A stretch of DNA of 64,000 nt. It comes from Aldrovandia affinis. Taxonomy: Eukaryota > Chordata > Actinopteri > Notacanthiformes > Halosauridae. A program made the translations under genes and the position numbers. Every line of letters begins with the position of its first letter. Positions within the stretch are counted from its first letter, which is position 1. The notes under the pieces were generated by a model that ran no database searches, was not told the origin of the DNA, and saw nothing but the letters and a program-made list of their open reading frames with translations. This document shows positions 23,136-35,529 of the stretch, one piece after another. The DNA is taken from the NCBI GenBank assembly GCA_029706075.1, contig JAINUG010000007.1:4600001-4664000 (forward strand). Direction: 5' to 3'.

Positions 23136-23761
23136 CGGAGTCCACAGAAAGGCTGAGAGAGGGCCAGAGGCTTATCACAGAAAGCCCATCGATCCCTACC
23201 CCTCTGACCACACAAGTGCTGTACGTGTGTTCACATAAGCCTCGCTGTAGCTCAGGTTCCCCTTACTGTTCCGATTCTCTTACCAGATTTGGTTAGGCGC
23301 ACACTGTGTGCGTCACGCCATCGTTTTCTTTTCAAGTGGATCAGGATACATCTGCTCTGCAATATTAATAAATATGGAAAATGAACATAAAACAACAATT
23401 ACGACGTAAAGCAGTAGAGCAGGAGCAGATTCTCTGTACTTTTCCGGAGTGCCCGTGCGCTGTGCGCTGACCTTCCTTTCAAACAACCTCCACGAGTTGA
23501 CTTGATTGAGGCTTTTAATTTAATATCAATTTCTCTCAATTTATATATTCAGTCATCTCTCTGTACGAAATGTTTAGGCGTGCATGTATTAATAATGGGG
23601 GAAAAAGCTTTTTCTTATACATATAGGCCATTTGTTAACGTCTGCTCCTCAAATCAATTTAGGGACAGCCGTCTCAATTCATCAAACGTAATCGTTTCTT
23701 TTTCGATTTTAATTCTTCTTCTACAACAACTCATTGGACTAATGAATATTATCATGACATT

Positions 23762-23815
23762 CCGTCATTCAGCTGACGTTATTATCCAGAGTGGCTTACA
23801 TAAGTGCACGCAAAA
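23762..23815 (-). mobile_element. SINE tail fragment
   Basis: CATTCAGCTGACGTTATTAT followed by CCAGAGTGGCTTACAT is a diverged reverse tail of the same SINE group. Confidence 0.45.
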
Positions 23816-24004
23816 AAGTTAGCCAAAGGATCGGGCCTAGGGAAAAGCTGCAGCGCAGGGTCAACAGTAATGTTAAAATAATGCGACGCTCAAGCAGAAA
23901 ACGCATGTCTACATTTATGGAAATAAACAGAACGCTGGCTCCATGATGGTGTGGGCAGAATGGGTAGCATGGGTCAAATCCCACAAGAACATCCTACATT
24001 CAAA

Positions 24005-24205
24005 TTATTTCGCTTTGCAGATATCCCTATTCCAGAGCATCCTGCTTTTTCAGACGCATTATGCACCGCTAGATGTTTTATTGAAGCGATTCAGGTTAAA
24101 CTGCCATTGCTCAAGGGTACAGTGGCTGTAGCACTGGGGGAGGTGGTTTGAACCTGCAACCCGTTACGTTGCAAGCACAGTTACTTAACTGATACACAAC
24201 AGTGT
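24005..24205 (-). mobile_element. tRNA-derived SINE, minus strand, diverged
   Basis: Shares the order of the copy at 21990-22185: ATTGAAGCGATTCAGGTTAA, then CTCAAGGGTACAGTGGC, a reverse B-box near 24150 and a reverse A-box near 24190. Confidence 0.65.
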
Positions 24206-24387
24206 CATAACTCACTGTCCCCGACTCTTCTGCTCGCCTACACCCTGCACGGACTGCCCTTACGCAAACGAGTGGGAGGATCCACTGAAGATGGATGGGA
24301 AACCCGGCCAATGAGTGGGAGGGGAGAGTAGCGGAGCGCATACAACGCAATACAATTTGATATTATTTAGCGATCTTCTTGCAACCG

Positions 24388-24570
24388 TGGCAGAGCTCGG
24401 AAGACGTGAGTTAAGTACATGAGCGTCCGCTGCAGAAAGTGACGTTAATAGGAGTATGATTAGTTCCCTTGGCTGGGGACCCAGATCTTTAGCTCAGCAA
24501 GCTAATCGTGTCTCGTCGCGTTGGGATCCTCGGTTCGAAACTCGCTGCAGTTGGAACCAACTTGGTCACA
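24388..24570 (+). repeat. Left LTR of the miniature element
   Basis: Begins TGGCAGAGCTCGG and ends TTGGTCACA. It aligns along its whole length with 24650-24834 with roughly 10 percent differences and small indels. It contains TTTAGCTCAGCAAGCTAATC and GGTTCGAAACTCG, which resemble tRNA A and B boxes. Confidence 0.7.
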
Positions 24571-24649
24571 TTGGTGCCGTGACTCGGATCATATGTCTGA
24601 TGTCTATCAGTCGGGCTGTGGTTGCTGCTGCAGGAGTCGAGGGGGAGAG

Positions 24650-24834
24650 TGTAGCGGAGCTCGGAAGACGTGAGTTAAGCACGTGAGCATCCGCTGCAGA
24701 AAGTGACGTCGATAAGAGCACGTTAGTTCCCTTGGCTGGGGACTCAGATCTTTAGCTCAGCGAGCTAATCGTGTCTCTTGTGGAGTTGGGATCCTCGGTC
24801 GAAACTCGCTGCAGTTAGAACCAACTCCGTTACA
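24650..24834 (+). repeat. Right LTR of the miniature element
   Basis: Begins TGTAGCGGAGCTCGG and ends CTCCGTTACA. The B-box-like motif has lost one T (GGTCGAAACTCG) compared with the left copy. Confidence 0.7.
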
Positions 24835-24835
24835 C

Positions 24836-25400
24836 AAACATCTCAGGGCGGCTTTACAACAGAATGAAAAAAAAAATGCAATCAGCAAGAAGTCCGACTA
24901 AGAGGAATAGGCACATGAAAGCAGATGGGTCTTTAGCCTGGATTTAAAAGAATCAATTGTAGTGCACCCCTGATATGGCTTGGAATTGAGCTCCAAAGCC
25001 GAGGTGCAGAACAGCTAAAAGCTCTTCCCCTCCGGTTTTCAGGCGACTATGAGGGATCACCAACAGGTCAGCACTTGCTGAATGCAGAGTACGACTGGGA
25101 GTGTAGCATTCAATCAGGTCCTGCAGGGACAAGGGCCCAAGTCCACGAAGGGCTTTATAGGGAGTGCATAAGATCTTAAAATCAACCCTGAATTTAACAG
25201 GGAGCCAATGCAGAGACCTAAGAACGGGAGTGATGTGCTGTGAGCGGCATGTATGGGTGAGCACTCTGGCTGTTGCGTTCTGGACTCTGATAATCCAAAA
25301 ACGAACGCATTACAGTAATCCAGTCTAGACATGCACAAAGGCATGCACCAACATTTCAGCCTCCTTGGCAGACAAGAGTGGTCTCAACTTAGATATATTC
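24836..25400 (-). pseudogene. L2-type LINE 3' end (reverse transcriptase C-terminus)
   Basis: Minus-strand frames read MSRLDYCNA (about 25310-25335), then HITPVLRSLHWLPVKFRVDF (about 25175-25235), ILCTPYKALRGLGP, then LIECYTPSRTLHSASADLLV. These are the conserved C-terminal blocks of fish L2/CR1-group RT proteins (SRLDYCNAL, HITPVL.SLHWLPV..RI.FKIL.L.YKAL.G..P). At least one frameshift lies near 25260. The fragment ends close to the right LTR of the miniature element. Confidence 0.75.
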
Positions 25401-25418
25401 CGCAAATGACAATAAGAC

Positions 25419-25426
25419 GTTTTAAC
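25419..25426. repeat. Target-site duplication GTTTTAAC (left)
   Basis: Exact 8-bp copy at 26963-26970. Confidence 0.92.
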
Positions 25427-26962
25427 TAGAGATGCACCGATCGATCGGCCTCTGACCGGAAATGGCCGATTTTCAGCTGATCGGCCTCAATCGGTGACTT
25501 GATCCCGATCACTCCACGCCGATTCTGTGCGCCGGTTGGCTCCTCGCCCCCCTTTTTTCACGTGACGTGCGCGCACCCGTGAGCCAATGCAAACAGATCA
25601 GATGAGCGCAGCGCTGAAAACGCCTCAACATGTCCTTAGTATGGGCGTTTTTCACAGTCAGTGAAGACGACTTAAAGCTTGCAGTTTGTCATACATGTCA
25701 ATCGAAAATAAGCCGCGGAGGAACAACCTCGAAAACGTTCGGAACGACCAACCTAATCAGACACTTGAAAAGTCATCACCCAGGTACCAAGTCGATGCCC
25801 AAATTCTGACGGTAGTCGTTTTTCTACAGTACCGTAGTACCAGGGGTTAATTAACAATTAACCCGTTGCGCTAGTTCGGTTCCTCTGAACCATTTTCCAT
25901 TAATAGAACATAGTGGTAGTGCATAAACCTGACGTAGGCTAATAATGCCCTGCTGAAGCACTGAATTGCACTGAAATCATTATGTTCGCTAATGAGTGAC
26001 GTTATGAAACAGTGCTATTCACTCATACAAATCGAACTTATTAGACCTAATGATAAATTCATCTAACGATTTCTAGCTAAACCACAAATTGTGTATTAAC
26101 TGTGTTGTGCATGAAGGTGCCAGCTGTGCGTTTCCACTATCAAACAAACTCAGAAACAGCAGCATCGCCTCTTTTCCAATTACTCCTAGTTTGAAACATT
26201 TTTATCTAAGCTTTGAAGCTAGTTAAAGTCGTAGTCGTTAGGCTACCTGACTCACGCAAATAACGAAATTCTGCTGAAGAGCGGCTTGTTTCAATGCCTT
26301 TGACAAGCTCCGCAACTGAAACATCCGCCCTTATATCGCTACAAGTGTTTTCCATTGCACTATATAGAATTGGGATCTACTCTAATCCACCTCTAGCAAA
26401 CAAATTAGTCTAGCGCATCATAGGTTCGAACTAACCTGTTTTCCATTAGCATTGTCGCAATAACTTTCTGATGCACGTCAAGTTGAAGCCATATAATTAT
26501 TTAATGGAAAAGGGCTTGTGTCATCTGTCATCAGAATATAACGTTAGTGTTTTAAAAAAATATTTCCGGACTAATGGTCTGTCACCATGTCAGTAAATTT
26601 AAACTACTCTTGTTTCTTTTTATTTATTACTTAAAGGCTACATGCCACTGTTGTTGGATTCTCTTTTATTCATCATTGAATTTAATTTGCACAAAAAAAG
26701 AAAAGCTCTGTCCAGTAACCTGGAACACTTTTTTTATTTTGAAATGTGTTTTAGTGAGACCTACCTCATGCTTCTGACCTACCTCAGAATTGTCAATCTT
26801 AATTTTCTATTAAAGCAAAGTTACAAAAATGTTTGTGTAAGTTGTCAATTATTGTTTTTAGGAAAAAAAATCGGAATCGGCCAAAATCGGTATCGGCAGG
26901 TCAGACTAATCAAAAATTGGAAATCGGAATCGGCCAAGAAAATCGCAATCGGTGCATCTCTA
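25427..26962 (+). mobile_element. hAT transposon, internally deleted, with intact ends
   Basis: A 1536-bp element between exact 8-bp duplications GTTTTAAC (25419-25426 and 26963-26970). The terminal inverted repeats match over the first 15 bp (TAGAGATGCACCGAT). Subterminal regions are full of ATCGGAATCGGCC motifs, typical binding-site arrays of hAT ends. A BED-finger ORF starts at 25630, but the catalytic core and hATC domain are missing, so it needs a transposase from elsewhere. Confidence 0.93.
25630..25809 (+). CDS. BED-type zinc finger ORF of the hAT element (59 aa)
   Basis: A short frame, below common ORF cut-offs, encodes W5, F7-F8, C20-x2-C23, then F37 and L42-x2-H45-L46-x3-H49. This is the aromatic/C2H2 pattern of the BED finger at the N-terminus of hAT transposases and ZBED proteins. 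It ends KSMPKF-stop. In full-length relatives the transposase continues, so this is either a first exon or a stub left by internal deletion. BED fingers bind DNA, usually at transposon ends. Confidence 0.72.
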   Translation: MSLVWAFFTVSEDDLKLAVCHTCQSKISRGGTTSKTFGTTNLIRHLKSHHPGTKSMPKF

Positions 26963-27189
26963 GTTTTAACCACAAAACGTGGGCATCCAGGCACAGTTTG
27001 GAATCCATTTAGACTCCCAAGCTTTTTACAGTTTCATCCATGCTTGGATTTCACCTAGACACCGAGTCAAAGCAGCAACTGCCACGGGGCACGACGCGGA
27101 CGCACGCCTGGCGAAGCCCACGCATTTCCCCGCTCCCACCGCAAGCCGCTGTAGCTGGAGCACTACACACAAAACGCAGTGGTGAGAGT

Positions 27190-27428
27190 GCCAGCTAGCT
27201 ACGAAGATAATAATATGCATTGTCTGTTCAGATGTACAGCTAAGTTAGCTGCCTAGCTACGAATATAATATATGGATCTGTCTCTGACGACACGATTTTT
27301 ATTTTACTAGCAAGTATTTCACTAGCCATCTAAGCAGGCGATCCATATATTATATTCGTAGCTAGGCAGCTAACTTAGCTGTACATCTGAACAGACAATG
27401 CATATTATTATCTTCGTAGCTAGCTGGC
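27190..27428. repeat. Perfect inverted repeat: two 89-bp arms, 61-bp spacer
   Basis: The left arm 27190-27278 and right arm 27340-27428 are exact reverse complements over all 89 bases by eye. The spacer is 27279-27339. The arms are AT-rich and carry TAGCTAGC-type motifs. Such a hairpin could extrude as a cruciform. It may be the core of a foldback element whose diverged pieces continue to about 27740. Confidence 0.92.
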
Positions 27429-27462
27429 TATATAATTAATATATTATGTTCGTAGCTAGCCA

Positions 27463-27668
27463 GCTAGCTAGTTTTACAGCTGAGCAAGCAATGGTTATTC
27501 ATAGCTAGCCACCTAGCTATAATGTAATCACTTCAATGCATATTATTATGTTTATAGCTAGCCATCTAGCTAGTTTTACAGCTGAGCAAGCAATGGTTAT
27601 TCGTAGCTAGCCACCTAGCTGTAATGTAATCAATTCAATGCATATTATTATCTTCGTGGCTAGCTGGC
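27463..27668. repeat. Tandem duplication, two copies of about 102 bp
   Basis: AGTTTTACAGCTGAGCAAGC occurs at about 27470 and again 102 bp on. Both copies continue with CAATGGTTATTC, TAGCCACCTAGCT and CAATGCATATTATTAT. Part of the same repeat complex as the 89-bp inverted repeat. Confidence 0.85.
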
Positions 27669-27689
27669 TATATAATTATATATTATAAT

Positions 27690-27740
27690 TCATATATTAT
27701 GGTCGTAGCAAGGCAGCTAACTTAGCTGTACAGCTTATTC
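27690..27740. repeat. Third, diverged copy of the palindrome arm end
   Basis: GGCAGCTAACTTAGCTGTAC recurs here as in the right arm of the 89-bp inverted repeat, next to CATATATTATGGTCGTAGC. Confidence 0.7.
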
Positions 27741-30700
27741 GCAGCTAAATGACATCACCCGGACACATTCTTCCGGGTTTTCTCACTCAGGAATGCGAGC
27801 TCGTCATGTTGGCATAGCAACTACAGTCCAAAATTCTGGTGACATCACCCGATGACATCGCCACAAATTGGCAAACGGACACATTCTGGTGTGACAGAGC
27901 CATTATGAACCCTAAGTGACTCACTGATTTAACATTTATTTTTATGTATCCGTTCATTTTTTGTATGACAATGCCACACAAAAATGGCCCCACTGGAGGT
28001 ACGTTATTCATCAATAAATAAATAATAACATAAAAAGCATTAGCAAGTAAGGGCTTTAGGGTAAATAGTAGCGCTGATCATTACAGGGTTCACAATGCCT
28101 CACTACCCAGTCACTAATAAAATGTAAATCTTTTGAAAGGTGCGGAGAGAGCAAAAATCTTTAACATTTATTGTTAAAATGAAGCGCAGAGCATTTACAT
28201 AGCGAAAATGCAAGCACCAAGAGCACATACGCAGGGTGCAACTGGTGCAATAGCATGCGTCTGCTCAAATTTATGTCGCAAGGCATAAACTCATGTCTCA
28301 GCAAATGCTACCCTGGGCTTAGGTTGTCCATCCATTGGTAAATTAATCAGGGAGGGAATCCACTCGACAAGTTATGTAACGTTGGAAATATTGCACAGAA
28401 AAACAGGCACGTCAAGTTTTCCCGCAGACACATTTTTATTGTTCTGTTAAACGACCGATGCTCAGTCCAAACATTGGCTCGCTTTAACACTGAACGAAAA
28501 ACTATTTCTAGCCTAGCTAATTTCTAATAGTTTTAATATGGCCTCTTTCACGTTTCTGTGACTTCGCTCATCTGAATGTTCTGACCATATTGTGCGTTTA
28601 ATACATTTGTTGAAATTCTCCATACAGCAGCCTTGGGTATACACTTTTGAGTGCCTCTCTAAACCCATGATAAAGTATAATAATAAATGCATCATCATCA
28701 TCTGTAAAGCAGGCCGCGTTACAAACAAGAATTAACACTCAACCCAGAAACGCCACAGTGTGATTGGCTGCCTCTCGCCCATACCTCTTGGGGGGTGGGG
28801 GGAAGGGGGGGTGCGCTCGATCATTTTGTCTGCCCCGCCTTGGGGTTTGGTGATCGATTTCTACAGGGTCCCGTGGCTGAAGCGGCCATATTTCACCCAA
28901 GCCTACGCACTCTCATCGCAGCCACACACACACCAACCCGCAAAACAAATATTTTTAAAGTTCTCCCTGGCCTCACCTTGAAATTGAGTGGGTCCCCAGA
29001 GGAAGAGAACAGACGAAGTCTCCCTCTCTTTTCACTGCGTTTTTACTGCCCGTCTGAACGGCCCGGCTCACCGCTCCAGTCATTTACAGGTGGATGGATG
29101 CCCGATTTCACATTCCCTCCGATAAGTCATATATTATATGCATAGTAAATAAAATAGTGGTATATTCCTACATTTGTAATGATGGGGAAGAAAATGTACA
29201 TTTGCAAAACAGTGTTTGAATTATACTAGAACATTGGGGGCACCTGAATTTTATATTCAGAGGACAGGGGACTAGGGGGGTTTGTTCACAGACGTCAGTT
29301 TTTAGCAGGTGCTGAACAGATCCGCTCATCTTAATATTAAAGAGATGCATCAAGGTGATAAAGGGGACCCTCAGCCCGTCCCAATGATATACAGATCAGT
29401 GGATCTGCATACCCCTTACCAACATAAAATGCACGTGTGTAAACAATCTGCATCAATGGCATACTGAACACAGTGTCTTTAGCAAGGACAATCTGCTGCA
29501 AGGAAACCAAGAGGAAATTCTATTGAAGCCTCTTGGTTCATTCAAGCTCATCTTCAACAAATTTGTTTTTTTTAATAACTGGTCACAGACACTATGGGAA
29601 AAAATGTGAGGGGGAAAATAAAGGCTTCTTTAAAATGTGTTAAGTCAAAGCTGAACTTATGTGTCACAAGCATCATTTGATAGATATTTTACACGGAGAG
29701 TTTTAGCATGACATTTATAGCACCTCTGCTCTTTTGCCCAAACATCAGTGGTGTAACATTGCAGACATTATCAGAGGTCACGGTGGTCTGCCCCACATAT
29801 CAATGCCACCAAACGTGACCGCGTCCTAACCTGCTTATGCCAACTCTTCAGATGGCAGACGGGCGAAACGTGCGCCGTGAAAAGAGAGCAGGCCCTCACA
29901 ATCGCCTGCGCTCTGTACAATGGGAGGATGCCTAAAGCGTGGCTCCTCTACAATGCTCCCCATGCCTCGCCCTTTCTAACGTCCTCAGCGCCTGGCATGC
30001 AGCGCAATAAACATCCCCTGAATTATTAATGTGCGGCATTCACACAGACGCCACGGCAACAAGACAATCAACAGATGGAGAGAGAGGGAGAGAGAAAGAG
30101 AGTGAATGAGTGTGAAAGAAGTATATTGTTCGGCAATATCAAGGCAATTAGGTCACGCCGACAAAGCAAATTAACTGCTCTGTGAATGAGTGCATGTCAG
30201 AGAGAGCAAGCCTGTCTTTGTGTCTGTGTGTGTGTGTGTGTATGTGAAGTAAATGAGTTTGAGTGAGAAAACATTACCTCCCCTTATTCAAAGAAATAAC
30301 CAACAAAGAAAATGTTTAGTCAGGGCACTGGGACAGACAGCTGATAGCATTGGCTGCCGGGCACACTATGTGGCAACATGCTACACCCTGAGGGGCAGTG
30401 GCTAGGCAACTAGGGCATCACATTATCCATAAAATAGGCAGGTTTATATTGCTATTATAGTCATTACAATCACTACATTAATGTTTCATTTTATGCAATA
30501 CCTGCGTTATTGTGGTTATTCCTCTCGAAGCTACTGGAACCCAACACCTATACCTGCCAGGCTGTTCCAATGGCCTCCTCTTCCACCAAATACAAACCTC
30601 AGCTCGACTTTCACCATTCGAACACCACATCACTGTCCTCCTCCTTCATCACCACCGCCATCACCATGACAACCGCCACCATCTTCATAATAGTCGACAT

Positions 30701-31467
30701 TATCAATATCGCCATCATTATCACCTTCAACACCGTCACTTTCATCTTCATCACCATCACTGTCTGTCAACCCCATCACTGTCGTGACTGTGAATGAGTT
30801 ATCCTCCCCGTCGCTGTCTTCCCCAGCATAATCACAGCTGACTGAGCGGACTGTCTTCTTCCCCTCCCCCCGCCATCTCCTGTATTTATTTGACACGCTT
30901 TTTTCCCAGGTCAAACAAAAGCATTAACATCACAGCATCACACTCGTGCCACAACACAGTAGTGGAGCTGTAGTTCCGCAGGAACCCAAATATCTGCCAA
31001 ATAGACAGCTCTGGGCTCAAGGATTGTGCATCGCTCTCTCTCGGAGAGAGGCACAGTTAGCGCCGGAGAAACAAAACTCTTTTCGGTTTATGAACGTTGC
31101 TGACCACAACACCATCTGTTGGGTTGGCTGATGGGCAAAAAATAATCAGTTTGTGAAAAGAATCCCAGGATTTAGACAGACTGCACTCATTTATTCATTT
31201 ACACTCACTCGCTCACTCACGCACTCGCTCATTCGCTGTGTCAGATTCAATTTGACATTCGTTCGCCGTCTCGTATGACACAACCGTGACCCGGAGCCGT
31301 CGTATCAGAGGCCTGGCTTTCACACTCACCACACCCCCGTACAGGCCTGACGAGGCGATCGCCTATCCGATGACAGAGTTAGCAAAAGGGGTAATGATGT
31401 TAAACAATGACATGAGTTGCCATATTATGAGCCAGGAAAAAAACCACTGTGCCTAGCTGGATTGTTA
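27741..31467. other. Intronic stretch without recognised gene or large repeat
   Basis: I see only short simple repeats here: purine-rich DNA near 30075-30105, (GT)n near 30223-30242, CATCAC-rich DNA near 30620-30780 and CACTCACT-type tetramers near 31190-31230. The Ser/Thr/His-rich and Asp/Gly-rich frames at 30510-30914 are compositional. Confidence 0.5.
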
Positions 31468-31672
31468 CAGGCGTTTTAGCAGACGCTCTTATCCAGAGCG
31501 ACTTACAGCTTGCATTTCTTTACATACACAATCCACTTATTCAGCAGGATATTTACTGAAGCAATTCATGTTAAGTATCTTGCGCACGGATACAAAGGAA
31601 GTGCCTCAGGTGGGAATCGAACCTACAACCTTTCCACCACACTGGAAGCCCAGTAACATAAACATTAGGTTG
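31468..31672 (-). mobile_element. tRNA-derived SINE, minus strand
   Basis: Same order as 21990-22185: reverse tail TTAGCAGACGCTCTTATCC, CAGCAGGATATTTACTGAAG, then a reverse B box GGGAATCGAACC (about 31612) and a decayed A-box part. Confidence 0.8.
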
Positions 31673-32127
31673 CAATGCCAGCCCAGATCAGCACCTTCTG
31701 AACACTTCCAGTGGAAAAGGACGTGAGGCCTATAGGTCTCTTGCCAGGCGCCCGTTCTGGTTGGATGGAGCGAGAACCCCCCCCCGACATGTGACAAAGC
31801 ACTCACGCTCACAGTGAACACCAAGGCCAAGTCTCTCTCATCGTGGAGAATCAAGGCTGGACCACAGGCCCTGACCGGCAGGAGAACACGTCAGGTTTCA
31901 CCAAGCGCTACAGGAATCCCTACCTCTACACCTCGGCTCCCTCTGAACGGTCTGCTCAGCGAGTTACCGTCTTCACTCCAGATCAATGCTGACACGACAC
32001 GGCCTCACTGAAAACGCCCTGCTACACCTTTCTCCTTCTTTCACACTCACACACACACACACATGCACACATATACAGAGACACATATGCAAACAGACAG
32101 ACAGATAGACAGACACATATGCGCAGA

Positions 32128-32284
<157 letters not shown>

Positions 32285-32899
32285 AAGAATTCAAGGACAT
32301 GCATGCAGATGGCCGTACTGACACTATTCATTATCCTCATCGTTGGCACTAACCCCCACAAATCCTCCTTCACACGTGCCTCGCGGCCTGACCTGCCGCC
32401 TCAGCGCACTGACGCACGCACGCCCGCATGCACGCGCTAATAAGTGGCAATACGTGAGGAGTAATGGAATGGGATTGGGAAGATATGTAATCACCGACTG
32501 GCCGGGTGGCCTTCGGTGGGCATGAAAGGTGTGATGGTGGGGGCACCGTGTTGGGGCAGGGGGCGAGGGGCAGGGGGTTATCTTTGTGGTCTGGGATTAC
32601 AGCGGAGCCTGGGGGGAGGAACTTAGTGATGCAGACACACACAGTACGTGTGGAACGCCAACACTAACGCTCAGCGTTCCATAACCCCTCACCGACCTGG
32701 AGAGACTCTCCCTGGTGCTCGATCACCCAGACCATCCTGGAACGGACATGCCTCAGAAACCGACACATGATGCAAAAATAACAGTTATCACGAATTGAAT
32801 TCATATATTTTCCGGTAGACCTTTTTATTCTGGGAGTTCCAAAGCTCAGCACTACTGAGGGATGGCATTTCAAAACTGCGGCTGGTAGAGCAGGTGCCC

Positions 32900-33487
<588 letters not shown>

Positions 33488-33714
33488 AGAGAGAAGCCTC
33501 TCTTCAGGTGCATCTCTCCAAGCAAGCCTAAACGGTCTGAGAGACACCTGGTCTTTCTCACACAATCAGACACGGCTCATTAGCTGTATGAAGCGCTGGG
33601 TGTTGCCAGCGCTCTTATCAACAACGGTGCACAAATGGGCCCTCAAATCCCACCCCTAGCAATTAAACTGTGCTTTATACTACGACACCGCAAGCACACG
33701 CGTGAAAAGGAATC

Positions 33715-33748
<34 letters not shown>

Positions 33749-34001
33749 ATGCATGTGTCTGAACAGTTATTTAAGGACAATGTCTGCATAATATTTTTTT
33801 TAATTAAATGATCATATTCAAACTTTGTGTTTGTGTGCGGAGTCTGTGTTCACGTTACATTATGTTGCTGTACAAGTAGGGTCATGTGTTTCCGGCTGCT
33901 TGATTTCAAAACCTGTTTTATAAAGACGGAATTCACAAGATAAAACCAAATACTTACAAGGCACACATGTCGGTTAAAAAAAAAAAAAAAGGTTTGGCAC
34001 A

Positions 34002-34289
34002 TTATATTTGGCTATTAAACTTCAGCATGGTCATTTGGTTGACCCAGTCTAGAGTCATGGCCTGACGTTGGGGTGTAAAAACTTGTCCAAACAAAGACAC
34101 CATTTCAGCGTCGACTGATTTTGTCACAAAGGATGGATAAGCCTTTGCCTTGTGCGTTAAATTGGGAAGAATTTCTTCTGCTTTTTTCCAAGATTCACTC
34201 AGTGGAATTCCCGTTATTTCTCGTGCATACTTTCTCCATGCGTCAATTTCTGATTTGCAGTCTTTGTCAAATCCTGGAACTGAATCCAA
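34002..34289 (-). pseudogene. hAT transposase C-terminal part (CGGBP1-related relic)
   Basis: A 95-aa frame with SVDAEMVSLFGQVFTPQRQA then MTLDWVNQMTMLKFNS, resembling the SVDAERSFS...R..MT hATC end of transposases. It lies about 1.3 kb downstream (minus strand) of the zinc-finger start at 35703. Intervening frames (for example 34584-34810) are broken. The protein between is not readable without repair, so this is a decayed copy. Confidence 0.6.
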
Positions 34290-34879
34290 GAGAAGGGAAT
34301 ATCTAGTGTACAGACTTGCTGTGGGTTGAATATTCTCAGTGATTTCATAAAATGGTGAGCTGGTTGGAAAGAAATTGTTATTTTTTTATTTTTTTACGTT
34401 TCCTTATGCTTTGAATCGGATTATAGTAATCAGAAAGTCTGTCATTAATGTCTTTGAAGGCTTTAACACATTGTTTTTTTTATTGAGGCATCTCTACTGT
34501 GAACCTGTTGTGCCAGTGATTGGGATATTTGAAGTAATTCCGTGACTTTATTGCATGCTTCGTGAATTCTCACGTCTCAACTTTCAAGCCAGTGGTCCAC
34601 AAATTCCTTTCCATACATCAAGATCGGTCATCTCTCTTTTAATAGCTGTTGTAGGTCCTTCAACAGCATTGCATTGGGTGTAATGGCCATTTCCTTTAGC
34701 ACAAAGCCTGGGTAGAAAGGTAAGTACCTGGAGTGTTTTGTGCTGCACATTACCCAACCGCCCCGCTGTGTTGTACACGACTCAGGAGGCATACAGTCTT
34801 CCTGACACATTCCCTCTTGTAGATGGTCTTTTTTTTTGTGCTCAGTGTAAAAAAAAATGATTTTTTTAAAACTGTTCAG

Positions 34880-35145
34880 CTTTTTGTTTCAGGTTTTTTC
34901 AAATTTTTCTCCCAATTTAGTGGCCAATTATACTCTCCATTTATTTCGATTTGCCCTCCCCCACAAACTCGCCGCCCGTCCTCCCAGTCAAGCTAGTTCT
35001 CCGACACCAGTGATGATCCGCCTCCTCCGAAACGGAACTCGCCCCCCCTTTCTGGAGGTATCCTTCGCGCTTCTCGGCAAGTTTGTGCCAGCTCACCCAC
35101 CCCCTCCCCCCTCCCCCCCCCCTGGGGCGGACAGTCAAATACCTG
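34880..35145 (-). mobile_element. SINE nested in the hAT relic, minus strand
   Basis: Starts with the reverse 3' module CTCCCAATTTAGTGGCCAAT and continues with GACACCAGTGATGATCCGCC and a GC-rich part ending GGGGCGGACAGTC. This is the same layout as the 3' two thirds of the SINE at 9778-10218. It interrupts the transposase relic between 34860 and 35150. Confidence 0.65.
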
Positions 35146-35309
35146 ATGAAATAACTTTGTTGTGATGGCCTTCATGATCTCTGTAAAACAAACTAAATCT
35201 GTAAAACGTGGTGGTGTTTTGCGCTGGGGGAATCATCAGTCACGATTCAAATGGCGTCAGATGTTTTAAGTGGTTCTTGAATTCTTTTGTTGAGCGAATT
35301 GACTATTTT

Positions 35310-35470
35310 TGATACACATTCCCGTCTCAGCTGGTGTGATGTGGGAACTCAGCCTCCGTTCATCACGTTTGTTGATGAAAGCGTGTAGTTTGGGGTTGTC
35401 TACTTTTTCCAAGGGAATGTTTGCAGATGCAAATGCCTCCGTTAAATAATTGATGACACCTTTTGGGCCA
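35310..35470 (-). pseudogene. CGGBP1-like central region of the hAT relic
   Basis: The minus strand reads GVINYLTEAFASANIPLEKV then DNPKLHAFINKRD. Human CGGBP1 has ANIPLEKADHPAVRAFL at the equivalent place, from memory. This block follows the zinc finger in the same order as in CGGBP1-like hAT transposases. The frame breaks shortly after. Confidence 0.65.
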
Positions 35471-35529
35471 TCCGTGCTCGTTGTCTTTCGTTTATTACCG
35501 GCGGACGCAGTCTCGCTGCTATCAAACTT

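Larger units (their letters stand above)
24388..24834 (+). mobile_element. Miniature LTR retrotransposon (TRIM-like)
   Basis: Two direct repeats of about 184 bp (24388-24570 and 24650-24834) start with TG and end with CA. Directly after the first comes TTGGTGCCGTGACTCGG (24571-24587), which has the form of a primer-binding site. Directly before the second is a purine run GAGTCGAGGGGGAGAG, placed like a polypurine tract. The internal part is only about 79 bp and cannot code. The flanks CAACC and CAAAC agree at four of five positions, so the target duplication is uncertain. Confidence 0.7.

Noticed and set aside
30510..30914. Asp/Gly-rich acidic frame (minus) and Ser/His-rich frame (plus)
   Set aside because: Both come from a CATCAC-type low-complexity stretch.
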